Positions 15,884-25,153 of a DNA stretch of 64,000 nucleotides are shown here, piece by piece. A program made the position numbers and the translations under genes. Location of the stretch: positions 34,347 to 98,346 of the forward strand of contig CBFHRK010000002.1 in the NCBI GenBank assembly GCA_965658225.1, given 5' to 3'. Positions within the stretch are counted from its first letter, which is position 1. Each line of letters starts with the position of its first letter. This stretch comes from ECT2AJA-044 sp965658225 (GTDB lineage Bacteria > Bacteroidota > Bacteroidia > Flavobacteriales > ECT2AJA-044). The notes beneath the pieces were generated by a model. The model made no database searches and had not been told where the DNA came from. It saw nothing but the letters and a program-made list of their open reading frames with translations.

Positions 15884-18066
15884 GGTTGAAGAATCAACCG
15901 ATGGATTTCCCTTTTGTTTTCCTGACTAATTTGAACGAGGTAGAATCCGCCCGGGAGGGCGGGTAAAACAACTTGACCCTCTGGAGCGTCCCCTTCGTAA
16001 ACAACGCGCCCGTGAACATCAATTACCAATACATTTGCTACTGATTCTGGAGTCAAATTGCCAATGGAAAAAGATCCTTTCGACGGATTCGGATAAACAA
16101 CCCATTCGTTTGAAACCGCAATCTCTGGAACAGAAATGTCCATGGAGTCAATTCCCATGTACAGTTGCACGCCTCCTGAGTAATTACCCAATATGAGGTC
16201 TACATATCCGTCGTTATTTACATCGCTCACCGCGGGCGCCGGGCGACCCACCCGCTGCAGGCCCGGCAATACAGAATCTGCAATCATGAAAGTGCCGTTA
16301 AGATTGTTTTCGATTTGTGTAAACCGATGTACATATCCGGGAGCCCCACCAACGTACAATTCCCATGAACCGTTTCGATCAATAGCAGTAGGAGTGGCAA
16401 AGCCGAGGAAATAGAAAGGACTGCTCATATCAATTCCGCCAAGCGTGTCCGTCACCAAAGAGAAATTATATGCGTTTGAACTACCAATGTTTTCATAATA
16501 CTTCACGCGGCCGGTTGAATGTCCGATCAATAGATCTAAATCCCCATCGCGATCTAAATCAGCCAATTCTGGAGCGGCGGAATTTCCGACATCAATACCT
16601 CCAATATTTGCTTCGGCTAAAACAAAGTTGGCCAAACCGGCAGGCCCAGCAGTATTATTGAAGTAATGAATGTTTCCGTTTCCATCGCCCAAAATCATAT
16701 CTTGATCGCCATCGTTGTCTAAATCCCCAAACGACGGGATTAAACTCACGGGGAAGGGGAGGGCTGAAATTCCAGAGAAATCGTAACTCTGCAAATTATA
16801 TTCGGGTCTGGTAGCCGTCCCTGTATTAATGAACAAGGCTAATCGACTGTCGCTTATAGTTCCGTTTTCCATGATTCCGTAGTTGCCAATCACGAGGTCG
16901 AGTAAATTATCACCGTTGAGGTCCACTAATTTTGGATAAGCGCCTTCGCCCACGTCGATCATTTCATCTTGAAACAGGCTCTCGGTTTTAAAGTTGAAAT
17001 TTGGAAGGGCTTCCGTTCCTATGTTTTCGTAGTACCAAACGCTCTCTAGATTCTTTGCACCTGATCCGGCATTTGGCGAAACCACCATGTCGCGATCCCC
17101 ATCTAAGTCGAGATCAACCCAAAATACGCCAGGGAACAATTCTAGATCCACAGGCACGTCATAGGAGGGAAAGGCATTATCTTGATCGGTCATGTGGGCG
17201 TCTTCGGGAGTGCCTGTATTGGTCAGAAAATTCAAATTGTTGAAGGTGATATCGCCCAAAAGGCAATCCATAGAGCCATTTCCTGTTAAATCGCGAACGG
17301 CAATGGCGCTGCCCGCATGACGCGGCCTGTTTGTGCCTCCCGGCGCGAAGTTCGCATCGCAAGTATCCAAGTAAACGGTGTTCGAAACAAAGCTCTCTTT
17401 GAAAAGGCCCCAGCAATCGTCGCCCAATTGGTAGATCAAAGAATCGCTGTGCCCATAGAGTTCAATAGACATACACTTGTGGTATTCGACGTTGGTTCCG
17501 AGAATAGAAAAGGTAAGCACATCGAGATCGCCATCTCCGTCAATGTCTTCCACTACGGGGATGTCTGTAGAGGCAACATATAAGTTTACGTCTACAGCGG
17601 TACCGTAATTAGTGAACAGTTGTGGGGTGTTTAAAGCATACGTGAATTTGAGTCCACCCGCTAGGGTGCTTTCATTTGTATAAACCGCGATCCCGGCATT
17701 CGTATGCGCCCACATATCAATTTTTCCGTCGTTATTATAATCGCGAAATAGAACCCAGTTCATGATTTCCGGAAATGCGGGAATGTGTTTTGGGGCATAG
17801 CGATACTTCGTAGCACCATTTTCTGAATACGATTCAAAGGGCAAAAATCGGTTCCCAGACTTATCAAAAACAATTAGATCACGCACATTGTCGAAGTTTA
17901 AATCGATGTGCGACCACTGCGTAAAATTGAGTCCACCCGCCCAACCGTACTCCAAAGTATCGCCCTGAGCCTCGATATGGACCGTATCGGAATATACGAA
18001 GCCAACGGACTGACTTAAAGAAATGAAAGGAATAAGCAGAAAAAGAGGGAGAAGGCGCTTTATCAT
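15880..18066 (-). CDS. Secreted FG-GAP/VCBS repeat protein with T9SS type A sorting domain
   Basis: The 728-residue protein has a signal peptide (start MIKRLLPLFLLIPFISLSQS) and about ten FG-GAP/VCBS repeats marked by calcium-binding strings such as DIDGDGDLDVL, DLDLDGDRDMVV, DLDNDGDQDMIL and DLDRDGDLDLLI. These repeats normally form a beta-propeller. The C terminus (WVVYPNPSKGSFSI, then a domain ending RLILQP) is a type A T9SS sorting domain, so the protein should be secreted and perhaps attached to the surface through A-LPS. The ligand is unknown. It is the first gene of a two-gene unit with the DCC protein. Confidence 0.92.
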   Translation of the reverse strand: MIKRLLPLFLLIPFISLSQSVGFVYSDTVHIEAQGDTLEYGWAGGLNFTQWSHIDLNFDNVRDLIVFDKSGNRFLPFESYSENGATKYRYAPKHIPAFPEIMNWVLFRDYNNDGKIDMWAHTNAGIAVYTNESTLAGGLKFTYALNTPQLFTNYGTAVDVNLYVASTDIPVVEDIDGDGDLDVLTFSILGTNVEYHKCMSIELYGHSDSLIYQLGDDCWGLFKESFVSNTVYLDTCDANFAPGGTNRPRHAGSAIAVRDLTGNGSMDCLLGDITFNNLNFLTNTGTPEDAHMTDQDNAFPSYDVPVDLELFPGVFWVDLDLDGDRDMVVSPNAGSGAKNLESVWYYENIGTEALPNFNFKTESLFQDEMIDVGEGAYPKLVDLNGDNLLDLVIGNYGIMENGTISDSRLALFINTGTATRPEYNLQSYDFSGISALPFPVSLIPSFGDLDNDGDQDMILGDGNGNIHYFNNTAGPAGLANFVLAEANIGGIDVGNSAAPELADLDRDGDLDLLIGHSTGRVKYYENIGSSNAYNFSLVTDTLGGIDMSSPFYFLGFATPTAIDRNGSWELYVGGAPGYVHRFTQIENNLNGTFMIADSVLPGLQRVGRPAPAVSDVNNDGYVDLILGNYSGGVQLYMGIDSMDISVPEIAVSNEWVVYPNPSKGSFSIGNLTPESVANVLVIDVHGRVVYEGDAPEGQVVLPALPGGFYLVQISQENKREIHRLILQP

Positions 18067-18093
18067 GAGGTAAAAAATGTACAGATCTATTTA

Positions 18094-18101
18094 CAAAGAT
18101 A
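18094..18101 (-). promoter_or_regulatory. Bacteroidota -7 element (TATCTTTG) for the FG-GAP gene
   Basis: On the minus strand this reads TATCTTTG, 27 bases before the ATG at 18066. No well-spaced TTG was found upstream. Confidence 0.5.
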
Positions 18102-18162
18102 CGTATAAAAGCCCCTAAGGCGTTGGGCAAAAGGGGCGGTAAAAATCCCGTAGAATTATCAA

Positions 18163-18193
18163 TTGCGAATTATGCTGCATTCCTCTATATTTG
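18163..18193 (+). promoter_or_regulatory. Bacteroidota promoter (TTG-N20-TATATTTG) for secDF
   Basis: TTG at 18163-18165 and TATATTTG at 18186-18193 are separated by 20 bases, a good match to the -33/-7 pattern of this phylum. The secDF ATG follows at 18231. Confidence 0.65.
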
Positions 18194-18230
18194 CGGCCGA
18201 ATTAATTGAGGCTAATATTATCTAAACCAA

Positions 18231-21200
18231 ATGCAAAACAAAGGAGCCATCCGCCTGTTTGCGATCCTGTTCGCTCTAATCTGCTTATATCAGTTGAGTT
18301 TTACATGGATTGTAAGAAGTGTGGAGAAAGATGCGGAAAACTTCGCCGATGGTGATCCCGCCTTGTATCAAGCCTATATCGACTCGGTCGGACCTCAACC
18401 GGTTTACGACTTACTAGTTCGTGAGTACACCTACAATGAGGTGAAATCACGCGAGTTGAATTTAGGTCTTGACCTCAAGGGTGGAATGAACGTCATTTTA
18501 GAAGTGTCCGTAAACGACATTCTTCGTTCTTTATCGAACAACTCTAAGAATCCCATTTTTAATCAAGCAATCGATGCTGCAAATGAGCGTATGCGCGATA
18601 GTCAAGACGACTATATCACGCTATTTTACGCAGAATTTCAGAGAATTCGTGCCGAACAGAATAGTGAGATTAAACTCGCTGATCCTGAAATTTTCGGAAA
18701 TCGCGATTTAAAGGACAAGGTTCTATTCAACTCTACAGATGATGAGGTAATTAGTGTTCTTCGCCTCGAGGCCGAAGGTGCTATTGACCGTGCATTTACT
18801 GTATTGCGTGCTCGTATCGATAAATTCGGTGTGGCACAACCTAACATCCAGCGCCTTGAAGGAACAGGGCGTATCTTGGTTGAATTGCCCGGGGTTAAGG
18901 AACCAGAACGTGTAAAGAAATTATTACAATCTACTGCGGAGCTTGGATTCTGGGAGACTTATGAAAATGAGTTGATGATTCCTTTCTTGAACGCGGCCAA
19001 TGAGCGTTTGAAAGACCTAGTAGAGCGCCCTCAGTCTACTACTACGGAAGACGAGATTGCCGATAATGCCGCTGAGTCAGATCCGTTCGATTTGAACTCT
19101 TTAGGTGTTGACGATTCGCTTGCAACAGGCGATGTTTCTGCTGATTCCCTCGGCCTAGCGGCCGGATCGGACTCTTTGGCGAACGATTCAACGATTTCGC
19201 CCATTGCAGCGTTTAACCCGCTTTTCGATATCCTTTTACCGAATTACAACTTCGAAACAAACCAGGCCGGAACGGGTCCGGTAATCGGTTTTGTCGCTAT
19301 TAAAGATACCGCGAAGGTGATCGATTACTTGAACTTTAAGCAAGTACGCGATTTACTTCCTCCAGATATGCGCTACGCTAAATTCTTGTGGGAAGCGAAA
19401 ACAGAAAATAACTCAGACGAGAACTTCTTACGTCTAATCGCAATTGCTGGAAACCGTGATGGTGAAGCTTATTTGCAAGGAGATGTAATTATTGATGCTT
19501 CTCAAGATTACGACGAACTTGGCCGTCCATCGGTTACGATGCGCATGAACAACCAAGGTGCGAACATTTGGGCGCGCATGACGGCTGATAATGTAGGTCG
19601 TAGCGTATCTGTAGTTCTTGATGACTACGTGTATAGTTACCCGAACGTAAACGAAGAAATTAAGAATGGGGTTACCCAAATCTCTGGATCTTTCTCCGTG
19701 AAAGAAGCGAAAGATTTAGCCAACATTCTAAAAGCGGGTAAGCTTCCTGCTCCTGCCCGTATTATTCAGGCAGATGTAGTGGGTCCTTCATTAGGTAAGG
19801 AAGCGATTAGCGCGGGACTCTTCTCGTTCTTGATTGCTTTGGGAGTAGTGTTGTTGTACATGATCTTTTACTACAGTACGGCCGGATTGGTTTCGAACCT
19901 GGCGTTATTGGCCAACATGTTCTTCATTTTTGGTGTTCTTGCCTCTGTTCAAGCGGTTTTAACACTTCCTGGAATTGCCGGTATTGTATTAACCATCGGT
20001 ATGGCGGTAGATGCGAACGTACTTATTTACGAGCGTATTCGAGAAGAGACTGCTTCTGGTAAAGGTTTGCGTTTAGCTATTTCTGACGGTTATAAAAATG
20101 CCTTCTCATCTATTATTGATGCGAACGTAACCACCTTATTGACGGGTATTATCTTATTCATCTTTGGTACGGGACCTATCCGTGGTTTCGCCTCAACCTT
20201 GATCATTGGTATTCTTACTTCTTTGTTCTCGGCTATTTTCCTCACACGTTTAGTGTATGAGCGTTTATTGGCGAATAAAAAAGAGATCAAGTTTTCTACT
20301 AAATTGACTGAAGGGGCATTCAAAAACTTGAGTATTCAGTTCTTGAGCAAGCGCAAAATGTACTACGCAATTAGTGGAGCTATTATTTTGATTGGTTTGG
20401 GTTCTTTGGTAACTCGAGGTTTAAACTACGGTGTAGATTTCTCAGGAGGTCGTACTTACCAAGTACGTTTTGATCAGCCCGTAAATACGACGGACATTAC
20501 CGAGAGCTTATCTGCAGCCTTCGTAGTAGAAGACGGTCCTGCCGTGCGCCCTGAGGTTAAGACGTTTGGTGGAAGCAATCAGGTGCGAATTACGACCAAA
20601 TACCGTGTCGACGACAAAGGGATTGAAGTTGACGAGGATATTCAGAATAAACTTTGGGCTGGTGTTCAAGGATATTTCGCTGATCCTATCGAGCGAGATG
20701 CCTTCTTCAACGACGATGATAATAAAGCCTTCGGCTTGATGTCGAGTTCACAAGTAGGACCTACCATTGCTGATGACATTAGAACTTCAGCGATTTGGAG
20801 TATCCTCTTCTCATTGGTTGTGATCTTCTTGTACATCTTGATTCGTTTCCGCAAATGGCAGTTCTCTTTGGGAGCGGTAGTTGCTGTTTTCCACGATGTA
20901 TTGCTTGTACTTTCGTTGTTCTCATTGCTATACGGTTTTGTTCCTTTCAGTCTTGAAATAGATCAAGCCTTTATTGCAGCATTGCTTACGGTAATTGGTT
21001 ACTCATTGAATGATACCGTAGTTGTATTTGACCGTATTCGTGAGTATTTAACGATTCATCCGAAGCGTAATTTTGACGAGAATGTTACTAGTGCCTTGAA
21101 CAGCACGCTTAGTAGAACGGTAAACACCTCGCTTACCACTTTATTCGTTCTCTTGGTAATTTTCTTCTTTGGAGGTGAGACGATCCGAGGATTTATGTTT

Positions 21201-21302
21201 GCACTATCCGTTGGGGTAATTGTAGGAACCTACTCCTCTGTTTGTATTGCAACTCCAGTGATGGTTGATACACTATCTCGTAAATTCAAAGGACAAGAAT
21301 AA
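18231..21302 (+). CDS. secDF: Fused protein translocase subunit SecDF
   Basis: SecDF uses the proton gradient to help complete Sec-dependent export across the inner membrane. The 1023-residue protein is a single-chain fusion. The SecD half has an N-terminal membrane segment, the motif GLDLKGGMNVILEV near residues 79-92, a large periplasmic domain and membrane segments after residue 520 with VDANVLIYERIREE. The SecF half begins near residue 700, with YGVDFSGGRTYQVRF and SLNDTVVVFDRIREY. A low-complexity acidic/serine-rich stretch occupies about residues 266-325 of the periplasmic domain. SecDF fusion is usual in Bacteroidota. The gene has its own promoter and a strong terminator. Confidence 0.97.
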   Translation: MQNKGAIRLFAILFALICLYQLSFTWIVRSVEKDAENFADGDPALYQAYIDSVGPQPVYDLLVREYTYNEVKSRELNLGLDLKGGMNVILEVSVNDILRSLSNNSKNPIFNQAIDAANERMRDSQDDYITLFYAEFQRIRAEQNSEIKLADPEIFGNRDLKDKVLFNSTDDEVISVLRLEAEGAIDRAFTVLRARIDKFGVAQPNIQRLEGTGRILVELPGVKEPERVKKLLQSTAELGFWETYENELMIPFLNAANERLKDLVERPQSTTTEDEIADNAAESDPFDLNSLGVDDSLATGDVSADSLGLAAGSDSLANDSTISPIAAFNPLFDILLPNYNFETNQAGTGPVIGFVAIKDTAKVIDYLNFKQVRDLLPPDMRYAKFLWEAKTENNSDENFLRLIAIAGNRDGEAYLQGDVIIDASQDYDELGRPSVTMRMNNQGANIWARMTADNVGRSVSVVLDDYVYSYPNVNEEIKNGVTQISGSFSVKEAKDLANILKAGKLPAPARIIQADVVGPSLGKEAISAGLFSFLIALGVVLLYMIFYYSTAGLVSNLALLANMFFIFGVLASVQAVLTLPGIAGIVLTIGMAVDANVLIYERIREETASGKGLRLAISDGYKNAFSSIIDANVTTLLTGIILFIFGTGPIRGFASTLIIGILTSLFSAIFLTRLVYERLLANKKEIKFSTKLTEGAFKNLSIQFLSKRKMYYAISGAIILIGLGSLVTRGLNYGVDFSGGRTYQVRFDQPVNTTDITESLSAAFVVEDGPAVRPEVKTFGGSNQVRITTKYRVDDKGIEVDEDIQNKLWAGVQGYFADPIERDAFFNDDDNKAFGLMSSSQVGPTIADDIRTSAIWSILFSLVVIFLYILIRFRKWQFSLGAVVAVFHDVLLVLSLFSLLYGFVPFSLEIDQAFIAALLTVIGYSLNDTVVVFDRIREYLTIHPKRNFDENVTSALNSTLSRTVNTSLTTLFVLLVIFFFGGETIRGFMFALSVGVIVGTYSSVCIATPVMVDTLSRKFKGQE

Positions 21303-21324
21303 AAGCGACAAGCTATTTGAACTG

Positions 21325-21359
21325 AAAAGCCGCTCCCAATATTGGAGCGGCTTTTTTTG
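21325..21359 (+). terminator. Intrinsic terminator after secDF
   Basis: AAAAGCCGCTCCCAAT and ATTGGAGCGGCTTTT form a perfect stem followed by a T run. The end of the T run contains the TTTG that may serve as the upstream element of the tatA promoter. Confidence 0.9.
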
Positions 21360-21389
21360 TTTCATCCACCCATTCAATTCCTATCTTTG
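21356..21389 (+). promoter_or_regulatory. Bacteroidota promoter (TTTG...TATCTTTG) for tatA
   Basis: TATCTTTG at 21382-21389 is preceded by TTTG at 21356-21359 with 22 bases between. The tatA ATG begins only four bases after the -7 element, so transcription would start at or next to the start codon. Confidence 0.55.
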
Positions 21390-21393
21390 TCCT

Positions 21394-21744
21394 ATGATTC
21401 AACTGGGAAGTATTTATTTAATTTTCAATTTTGGCGGAGGAGAGATTTTTATCATTCTCCTCGTTTTCATCTTACTCTTTGGTGCCAAACGAATTCCCGA
21501 AGTTGCCCGAGCCCTCGGAAAAGGGATGAGAGAAATTAAAAATGCAACTGGAGACATTCAGCGTGAAATAAAATCATCGACTGGTGACGTTGGCAAAGTA
21601 ACACGCGATATGGAGGCTCGTATTCGCGAACAGGCCCAAAACCTGGAAGGGTCTTTAAGTCGCTCTCAAAAGCCATCCAGTCCACCCTCGGCCTCAAGTG
21701 AAGCTCCAAAGGACGATGCGACTGAAGCCGAAAAAGAAGTCTGA
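21394..21744 (+). CDS. tatA: Sec-independent translocase subunit TatA
   Basis: TatA forms the variable pore of the twin-arginine translocase. The 116-residue protein has the expected order: a short N-terminal segment, one membrane helix (residues 13-29, GGEIFIILLVFILLFGA), the conserved KRIPEVARALGKGMREI amphipathic helix, and a polar tail rich in Ser, Pro and Glu. I use the ATG at 21394; a longer reading from 21265 would run through the secDF terminator and lacks the family N terminus. The antiporter gene starts on the last base of its stop codon. No tatC is in the window. Confidence 0.9.
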   Translation: MIQLGSIYLIFNFGGGEIFIILLVFILLFGAKRIPEVARALGKGMREIKNATGDIQREIKSSTGDVGKVTRDMEARIREQAQNLEGSLSRSQKPSSPPSASSEAPKDDATEAEKEV

Positions 21745-22697
21745 TGGCAATTGTTTCCTTATTGGCCGGACTCGCACTTTTAACTTTGGGAGGTGATTTG
21801 TTAGTACGTGGAGCCGTTTCCTTAGCCGTTCGTTTAAAGGTGAGTACCTTGGTTATAGGAATGACCGTAGTATCTTTTGCCACTTCATGCCCTGAATTAC
21901 TTGTGAGCCTAAACGCGGCGCTCAAGGGTCATTCAGATATCACCTTTGGAAACGTTATTGGATCTAATATTGCCAATATTGGACTTGTTCTAGGGCTCAC
22001 AGGAGCAATTTTTAGTTTGCCGGTTTCCCGAAATAGCCTTCGCTTCGATTGGCCCATGATGGCCCTGTCGACTCTTATTTTCGTTGGGTTTATCCTTTTC
22101 GATCGAAGACTAGGTTTGCTCGAGGGCGTAATCTTTGTAGTCTTATTAACTGCCTTCAGTAGCTTTTTAATTTACGCCTCACGGCGCGACAATAAAAACA
22201 ACCCCCAAGATACTTCCTCAGAGGATGAAGTTATTCGAGATTCACCAACCCGAACGGCACTTTATTTGCTGATTGGTGGTGCCGCATTGTACTTCGGATC
22301 AGAATGGTTGATTGAAGGAGCTGTGACTTTAGCTAGAAGTCTCTCCATAAGTGAGCGGGTTATTTCTGTGAGCCTTGTCTCAGTGGGTACGAGTGTTCCT
22401 GAGCTGGCGGCCTCCTTAATCGCCGCGTATAAAAAGGAACAGTCTATTAGCCTCGGAAATTTATTTGGTTCTAACATTTTCAATTTACTCGCCGTATTGG
22501 GAATAACATCGATTATATACCCAGTGGAAATTGACGATGTTGGCTTGCTTGATATAGATATCTGGTGGATGGTCGCATTTGTTTTTGTTTTATTGCCTAT
22601 GCTTTATCTCAACAAGCGAAGATTCTTTACCCGCTGGATGGGTGCGATTCTCTTGGTTTCCTATGCGTTTTACACTTATTTTATTTTTAACCCCTAA
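21744..22697 (+). CDS. Calcium/sodium antiporter, CaCA family (YrbG-like)
   Basis: This 317-residue inner-membrane protein has two homologous five-helix halves. The ion-binding alpha repeats are GNVIGSNIANIGLVLGL near residues 69-85 and GNLFGSNIFNLLAVLGI near 237-253, which identify the CaCA (K+-dependent Na+/Ca2+ exchanger-like) family. It probably extrudes Ca2+ in exchange for Na+ or H+; the ions cannot be fixed from sequence. It overlaps tatA by one base and is presumably co-transcribed with it. The stop codon lies in the stem of a terminator. Confidence 0.93.
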   Translation: MAIVSLLAGLALLTLGGDLLVRGAVSLAVRLKVSTLVIGMTVVSFATSCPELLVSLNAALKGHSDITFGNVIGSNIANIGLVLGLTGAIFSLPVSRNSLRFDWPMMALSTLIFVGFILFDRRLGLLEGVIFVVLLTAFSSFLIYASRRDNKNNPQDTSSEDEVIRDSPTRTALYLLIGGAALYFGSEWLIEGAVTLARSLSISERVISVSLVSVGTSVPELAASLIAAYKKEQSISLGNLFGSNIFNLLAVLGITSIIYPVEIDDVGLLDIDIWWMVAFVFVLLPMLYLNKRRFFTRWMGAILLVSYAFYTYFIFNP

Positions 22698-22715
22698 TTT
22701 TTAGGGGGTCTTTTT
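22690..22715 (+). terminator. Terminator overlapping the antiporter stop codon
   Basis: ACCCCTAA and TTAGGGGG pair around a short loop, followed by TCTTTTT. The TAA stop codon forms part of the 5' arm. Confidence 0.75.
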
Positions 22716-22786
22716 ACTGAATTAGCTCTTTTTTGGTGCGAACCCCTCCTTTTTTGAACATATTGTGAATAAAAATTAGAGTTCTG

Positions 22787-22818
22787 TTGTCGAGCCTTTT
22801 CTTTTTGCGTTATTTTTG
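22787..22818 (+). promoter_or_regulatory. Bacteroidota promoter (TTG-N21-TATTTTTG) for glutamine synthetase
   Basis: TTG at 22787-22789 and TATTTTTG at 22811-22818 are 21 bases apart, a good phylum-type promoter. The ATG is 29 bases downstream of the -7 element. Confidence 0.65.
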
Positions 22819-22847
22819 CGGGGTAATTCTAATAAAATCTACCTCTC

Positions 22848-25040
22848 ATGTCTACAAATGTTCGATTTCAAGCTTTAGAGCGCGCTCTGCATCGTGAGCC
22901 TATTCAGGGTTTCGAGTCCGGTAAAAAAATGTCTGAGCTATTTGGTGAAATGGTTTTCCACAAGACAGCCATGATGGAATATTTACCTGAAGAGGCTTAC
23001 AGGAGCGTAATGCAAGCGATTGAAACAGGCAAAAAGATTGATCGTCAAATTGCCAATCAAGTAGCTTCTGCTATGAAAGACTGGGCAATTAGTAAAGGAG
23101 CGACGCACTATACGCACTGGTTTCAACCATTGACTGGGGCAACAGCTGAGAAGCACGACGCATTTTTCACGCCGTTAGGCGATGGAAGAGCGATTGAGCG
23201 TTTCGACGGAGATTTATTGGTTCAGCAAGAACCGGATGCATCGAGTTTTCCGAGTGGAGGATTGAGAAACACTTTTGAAGCTCGCGGATACACTGCGTGG
23301 GATCCAACTTCATCAGCATTTATTATCGACAACACGCTTTGTATTCCAACGATCTTTGTTTCTTATACAGGAGAGGCCCTAGATAATAAAGTTCCCTTAT
23401 TGCGTTCATTACATACCGTTGATGAGGCTGCAACAGCAGTTTGCAAGTACTTTGACAAGAATGTTACCAAAGTGAATACCACTTTAGGTTGGGAGCAAGA
23501 GTATTTCTTGGTAGATGAAGCATTGTTCAATGCACGTCCAGACTTATTGCTTACCAGCAGAACTCTTTTTGGACATGCACCCGCCAAAGGTCAGCAGCTC
23601 GATGATCATTACTTTGGATCTATCCCCGCACGCGCCATGGCCTTTATGAAAGAGTTTGAACGCGAAGCAATGCGCTTGGGAATTCCTGTAACAACACGTC
23701 ATAATGAGGTGGCGCCGAACCAGTTCGAGGTAGCTCCTATTTTCGAGGAAGCAAACTTGGCGGTTGATCACAATTCCTTGTTGATGGACTTGCTCGACAA
23801 AGTAGCGCGTCGTCATAAGTTGCGCTGTTTGACACACGAAAAGCCTTTTGCTGGACTCAACGGTTCCGGAAAACACAATAACTGGTCGTTAAGTACCAAT
23901 ACGGGAGTAAACTTGCTTAAACCGGGCAAAACTCCGAAGAGTAACCTTCAATTCTTGACCTTTTTTATTAATGCCATAGCCGCCGTTCACGAGCATGCGG
24001 GATTGTTACGTGCATGTATTGCATCTGCGAACAACGATCATCGTTTAGGCGCCAATGAAGCTCCACCGGCTATTATTTCGGTCTTCATAGGGTCTCAGTT
24101 GACCGAAGCACTGGACAAGCTTGAAAACGTAAAAGAAGGAGCGCTTTCTCCAGAAGAAAGAACAGATTTGAAGTTGAATGTAGTAGGAAAGATTCCGGAC
24201 GTTCTTTTGGATAACACCGATCGCAACAGGACTTCGCCATTTGCCTTCACGGGTAACAAATTTGAATTCCGTGCAGTAGGTTCGAGTGCAAACTGTTCCG
24301 TGCCAATGACAGTTTTGAACTCGATTATGGCGAATCAATTGATTCAATTCAAGAAAGATGTGGATAATCTAATTAAACAAGGACTTAAGCGTGACGGTGC
24401 CATTTTCAATGTTCTCCGCGACTATATCAAAAAGTCGAAGTCTATCCGATTTGAAGGAGATGGTTATTCCGCTGAGTGGGAAAAGCACGCGAGTAAGTTG
24501 GGCCTTGAGAATATTAAAACAACACCAAAAGCGCTTGACAATTATGTGTCGAAAAAATCGGTCTCGTTGTTTACCGAAATGGGCGTATTGAATGAGGCAG
24601 AAATACATGCTCGTCATGAAATAATGCTAGAGCAGTATCAAATGGCCATTCAAATTGAAGCACGCGTTATCGGTGACCTCGCTGGAAACCATATTATACC
24701 CACTGCAATTCGCTACCAAAACATGCTCATTGAGAATGTAAAGGGACTCAAAGAAGTGCTTCCTCAAGCGTCCTTCAAAAAAGCATCCGTTCAACCCATT
24801 TCAATTATTGAAGAGATTTCGGAACGCGTTTCAATTATTAAAGAATCGGTAGACGGCATGATTTCTGAGCGTAAAAAAGCAAATGTTTTAACCGATTCTC
24901 GCGATAAAGCAATTGCCTACGACGAAAAGGTGAAGCCCTATTTTGAAACGATTCGATACCACGTGGATAAACTCGAAATGTTGGTCGATGACGAGCTGTG
25001 GCCGTTGCCGAAATACCGCGAATTATTGTTCACACGATAG
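22848..25040 (+). CDS. glnN: Glutamine synthetase type III
   Basis: This enzyme makes glutamine from glutamate, ammonia and ATP in the cytoplasm and is the main ammonia-assimilating glutamine synthetase of many Bacteroidota. The 730-residue length and N-terminal sequence (FGEMVFHKTAMMEYL) identify the large type III (GlnN) class rather than type I. Active-site strings include LGWEQEYFLVDE near residue 210, RHNEVAPNQFEVAPIFEEAN near 284 and GSGKHNNWSL near 341. It is monocistronic, with its own promoter and terminator. No glnB, amtB or glutamate synthase gene is nearby. Confidence 0.96.
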   Translation: MSTNVRFQALERALHREPIQGFESGKKMSELFGEMVFHKTAMMEYLPEEAYRSVMQAIETGKKIDRQIANQVASAMKDWAISKGATHYTHWFQPLTGATAEKHDAFFTPLGDGRAIERFDGDLLVQQEPDASSFPSGGLRNTFEARGYTAWDPTSSAFIIDNTLCIPTIFVSYTGEALDNKVPLLRSLHTVDEAATAVCKYFDKNVTKVNTTLGWEQEYFLVDEALFNARPDLLLTSRTLFGHAPAKGQQLDDHYFGSIPARAMAFMKEFEREAMRLGIPVTTRHNEVAPNQFEVAPIFEEANLAVDHNSLLMDLLDKVARRHKLRCLTHEKPFAGLNGSGKHNNWSLSTNTGVNLLKPGKTPKSNLQFLTFFINAIAAVHEHAGLLRACIASANNDHRLGANEAPPAIISVFIGSQLTEALDKLENVKEGALSPEERTDLKLNVVGKIPDVLLDNTDRNRTSPFAFTGNKFEFRAVGSSANCSVPMTVLNSIMANQLIQFKKDVDNLIKQGLKRDGAIFNVLRDYIKKSKSIRFEGDGYSAEWEKHASKLGLENIKTTPKALDNYVSKKSVSLFTEMGVLNEAEIHARHEIMLEQYQMAIQIEARVIGDLAGNHIIPTAIRYQNMLIENVKGLKEVLPQASFKKASVQPISIIEEISERVSIIKESVDGMISERKKANVLTDSRDKAIAYDEKVKPYFETIRYHVDKLEMLVDDELWPLPKYRELLFTR

Positions 25041-25063
25041 TCAATTAATGGAGTTAATTTGGG

Positions 25064-25091
25064 AACCCGAAGCATACGCTTCGGGTTTTCT
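25064..25091 (+). terminator. Intrinsic terminator after glutamine synthetase
   Basis: AACCCGAAGC and GCTTCGGGTT form a perfect 10-bp stem with an ATAC loop, followed by TTC and T residues. Confidence 0.85.
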
Positions 25092-25153
25092 CATTGCCAT
25101 TTGAGACTTTTCGTTATTTTAGCACGTTCATAAGCGTAAACTTTAACCTACAC

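Noticed and set aside
21536..21925. 129-residue minus-strand reading frame overlapping tatA and the antiporter
   Set aside because: It is antisense to two well-supported genes and has no recognisable domain.
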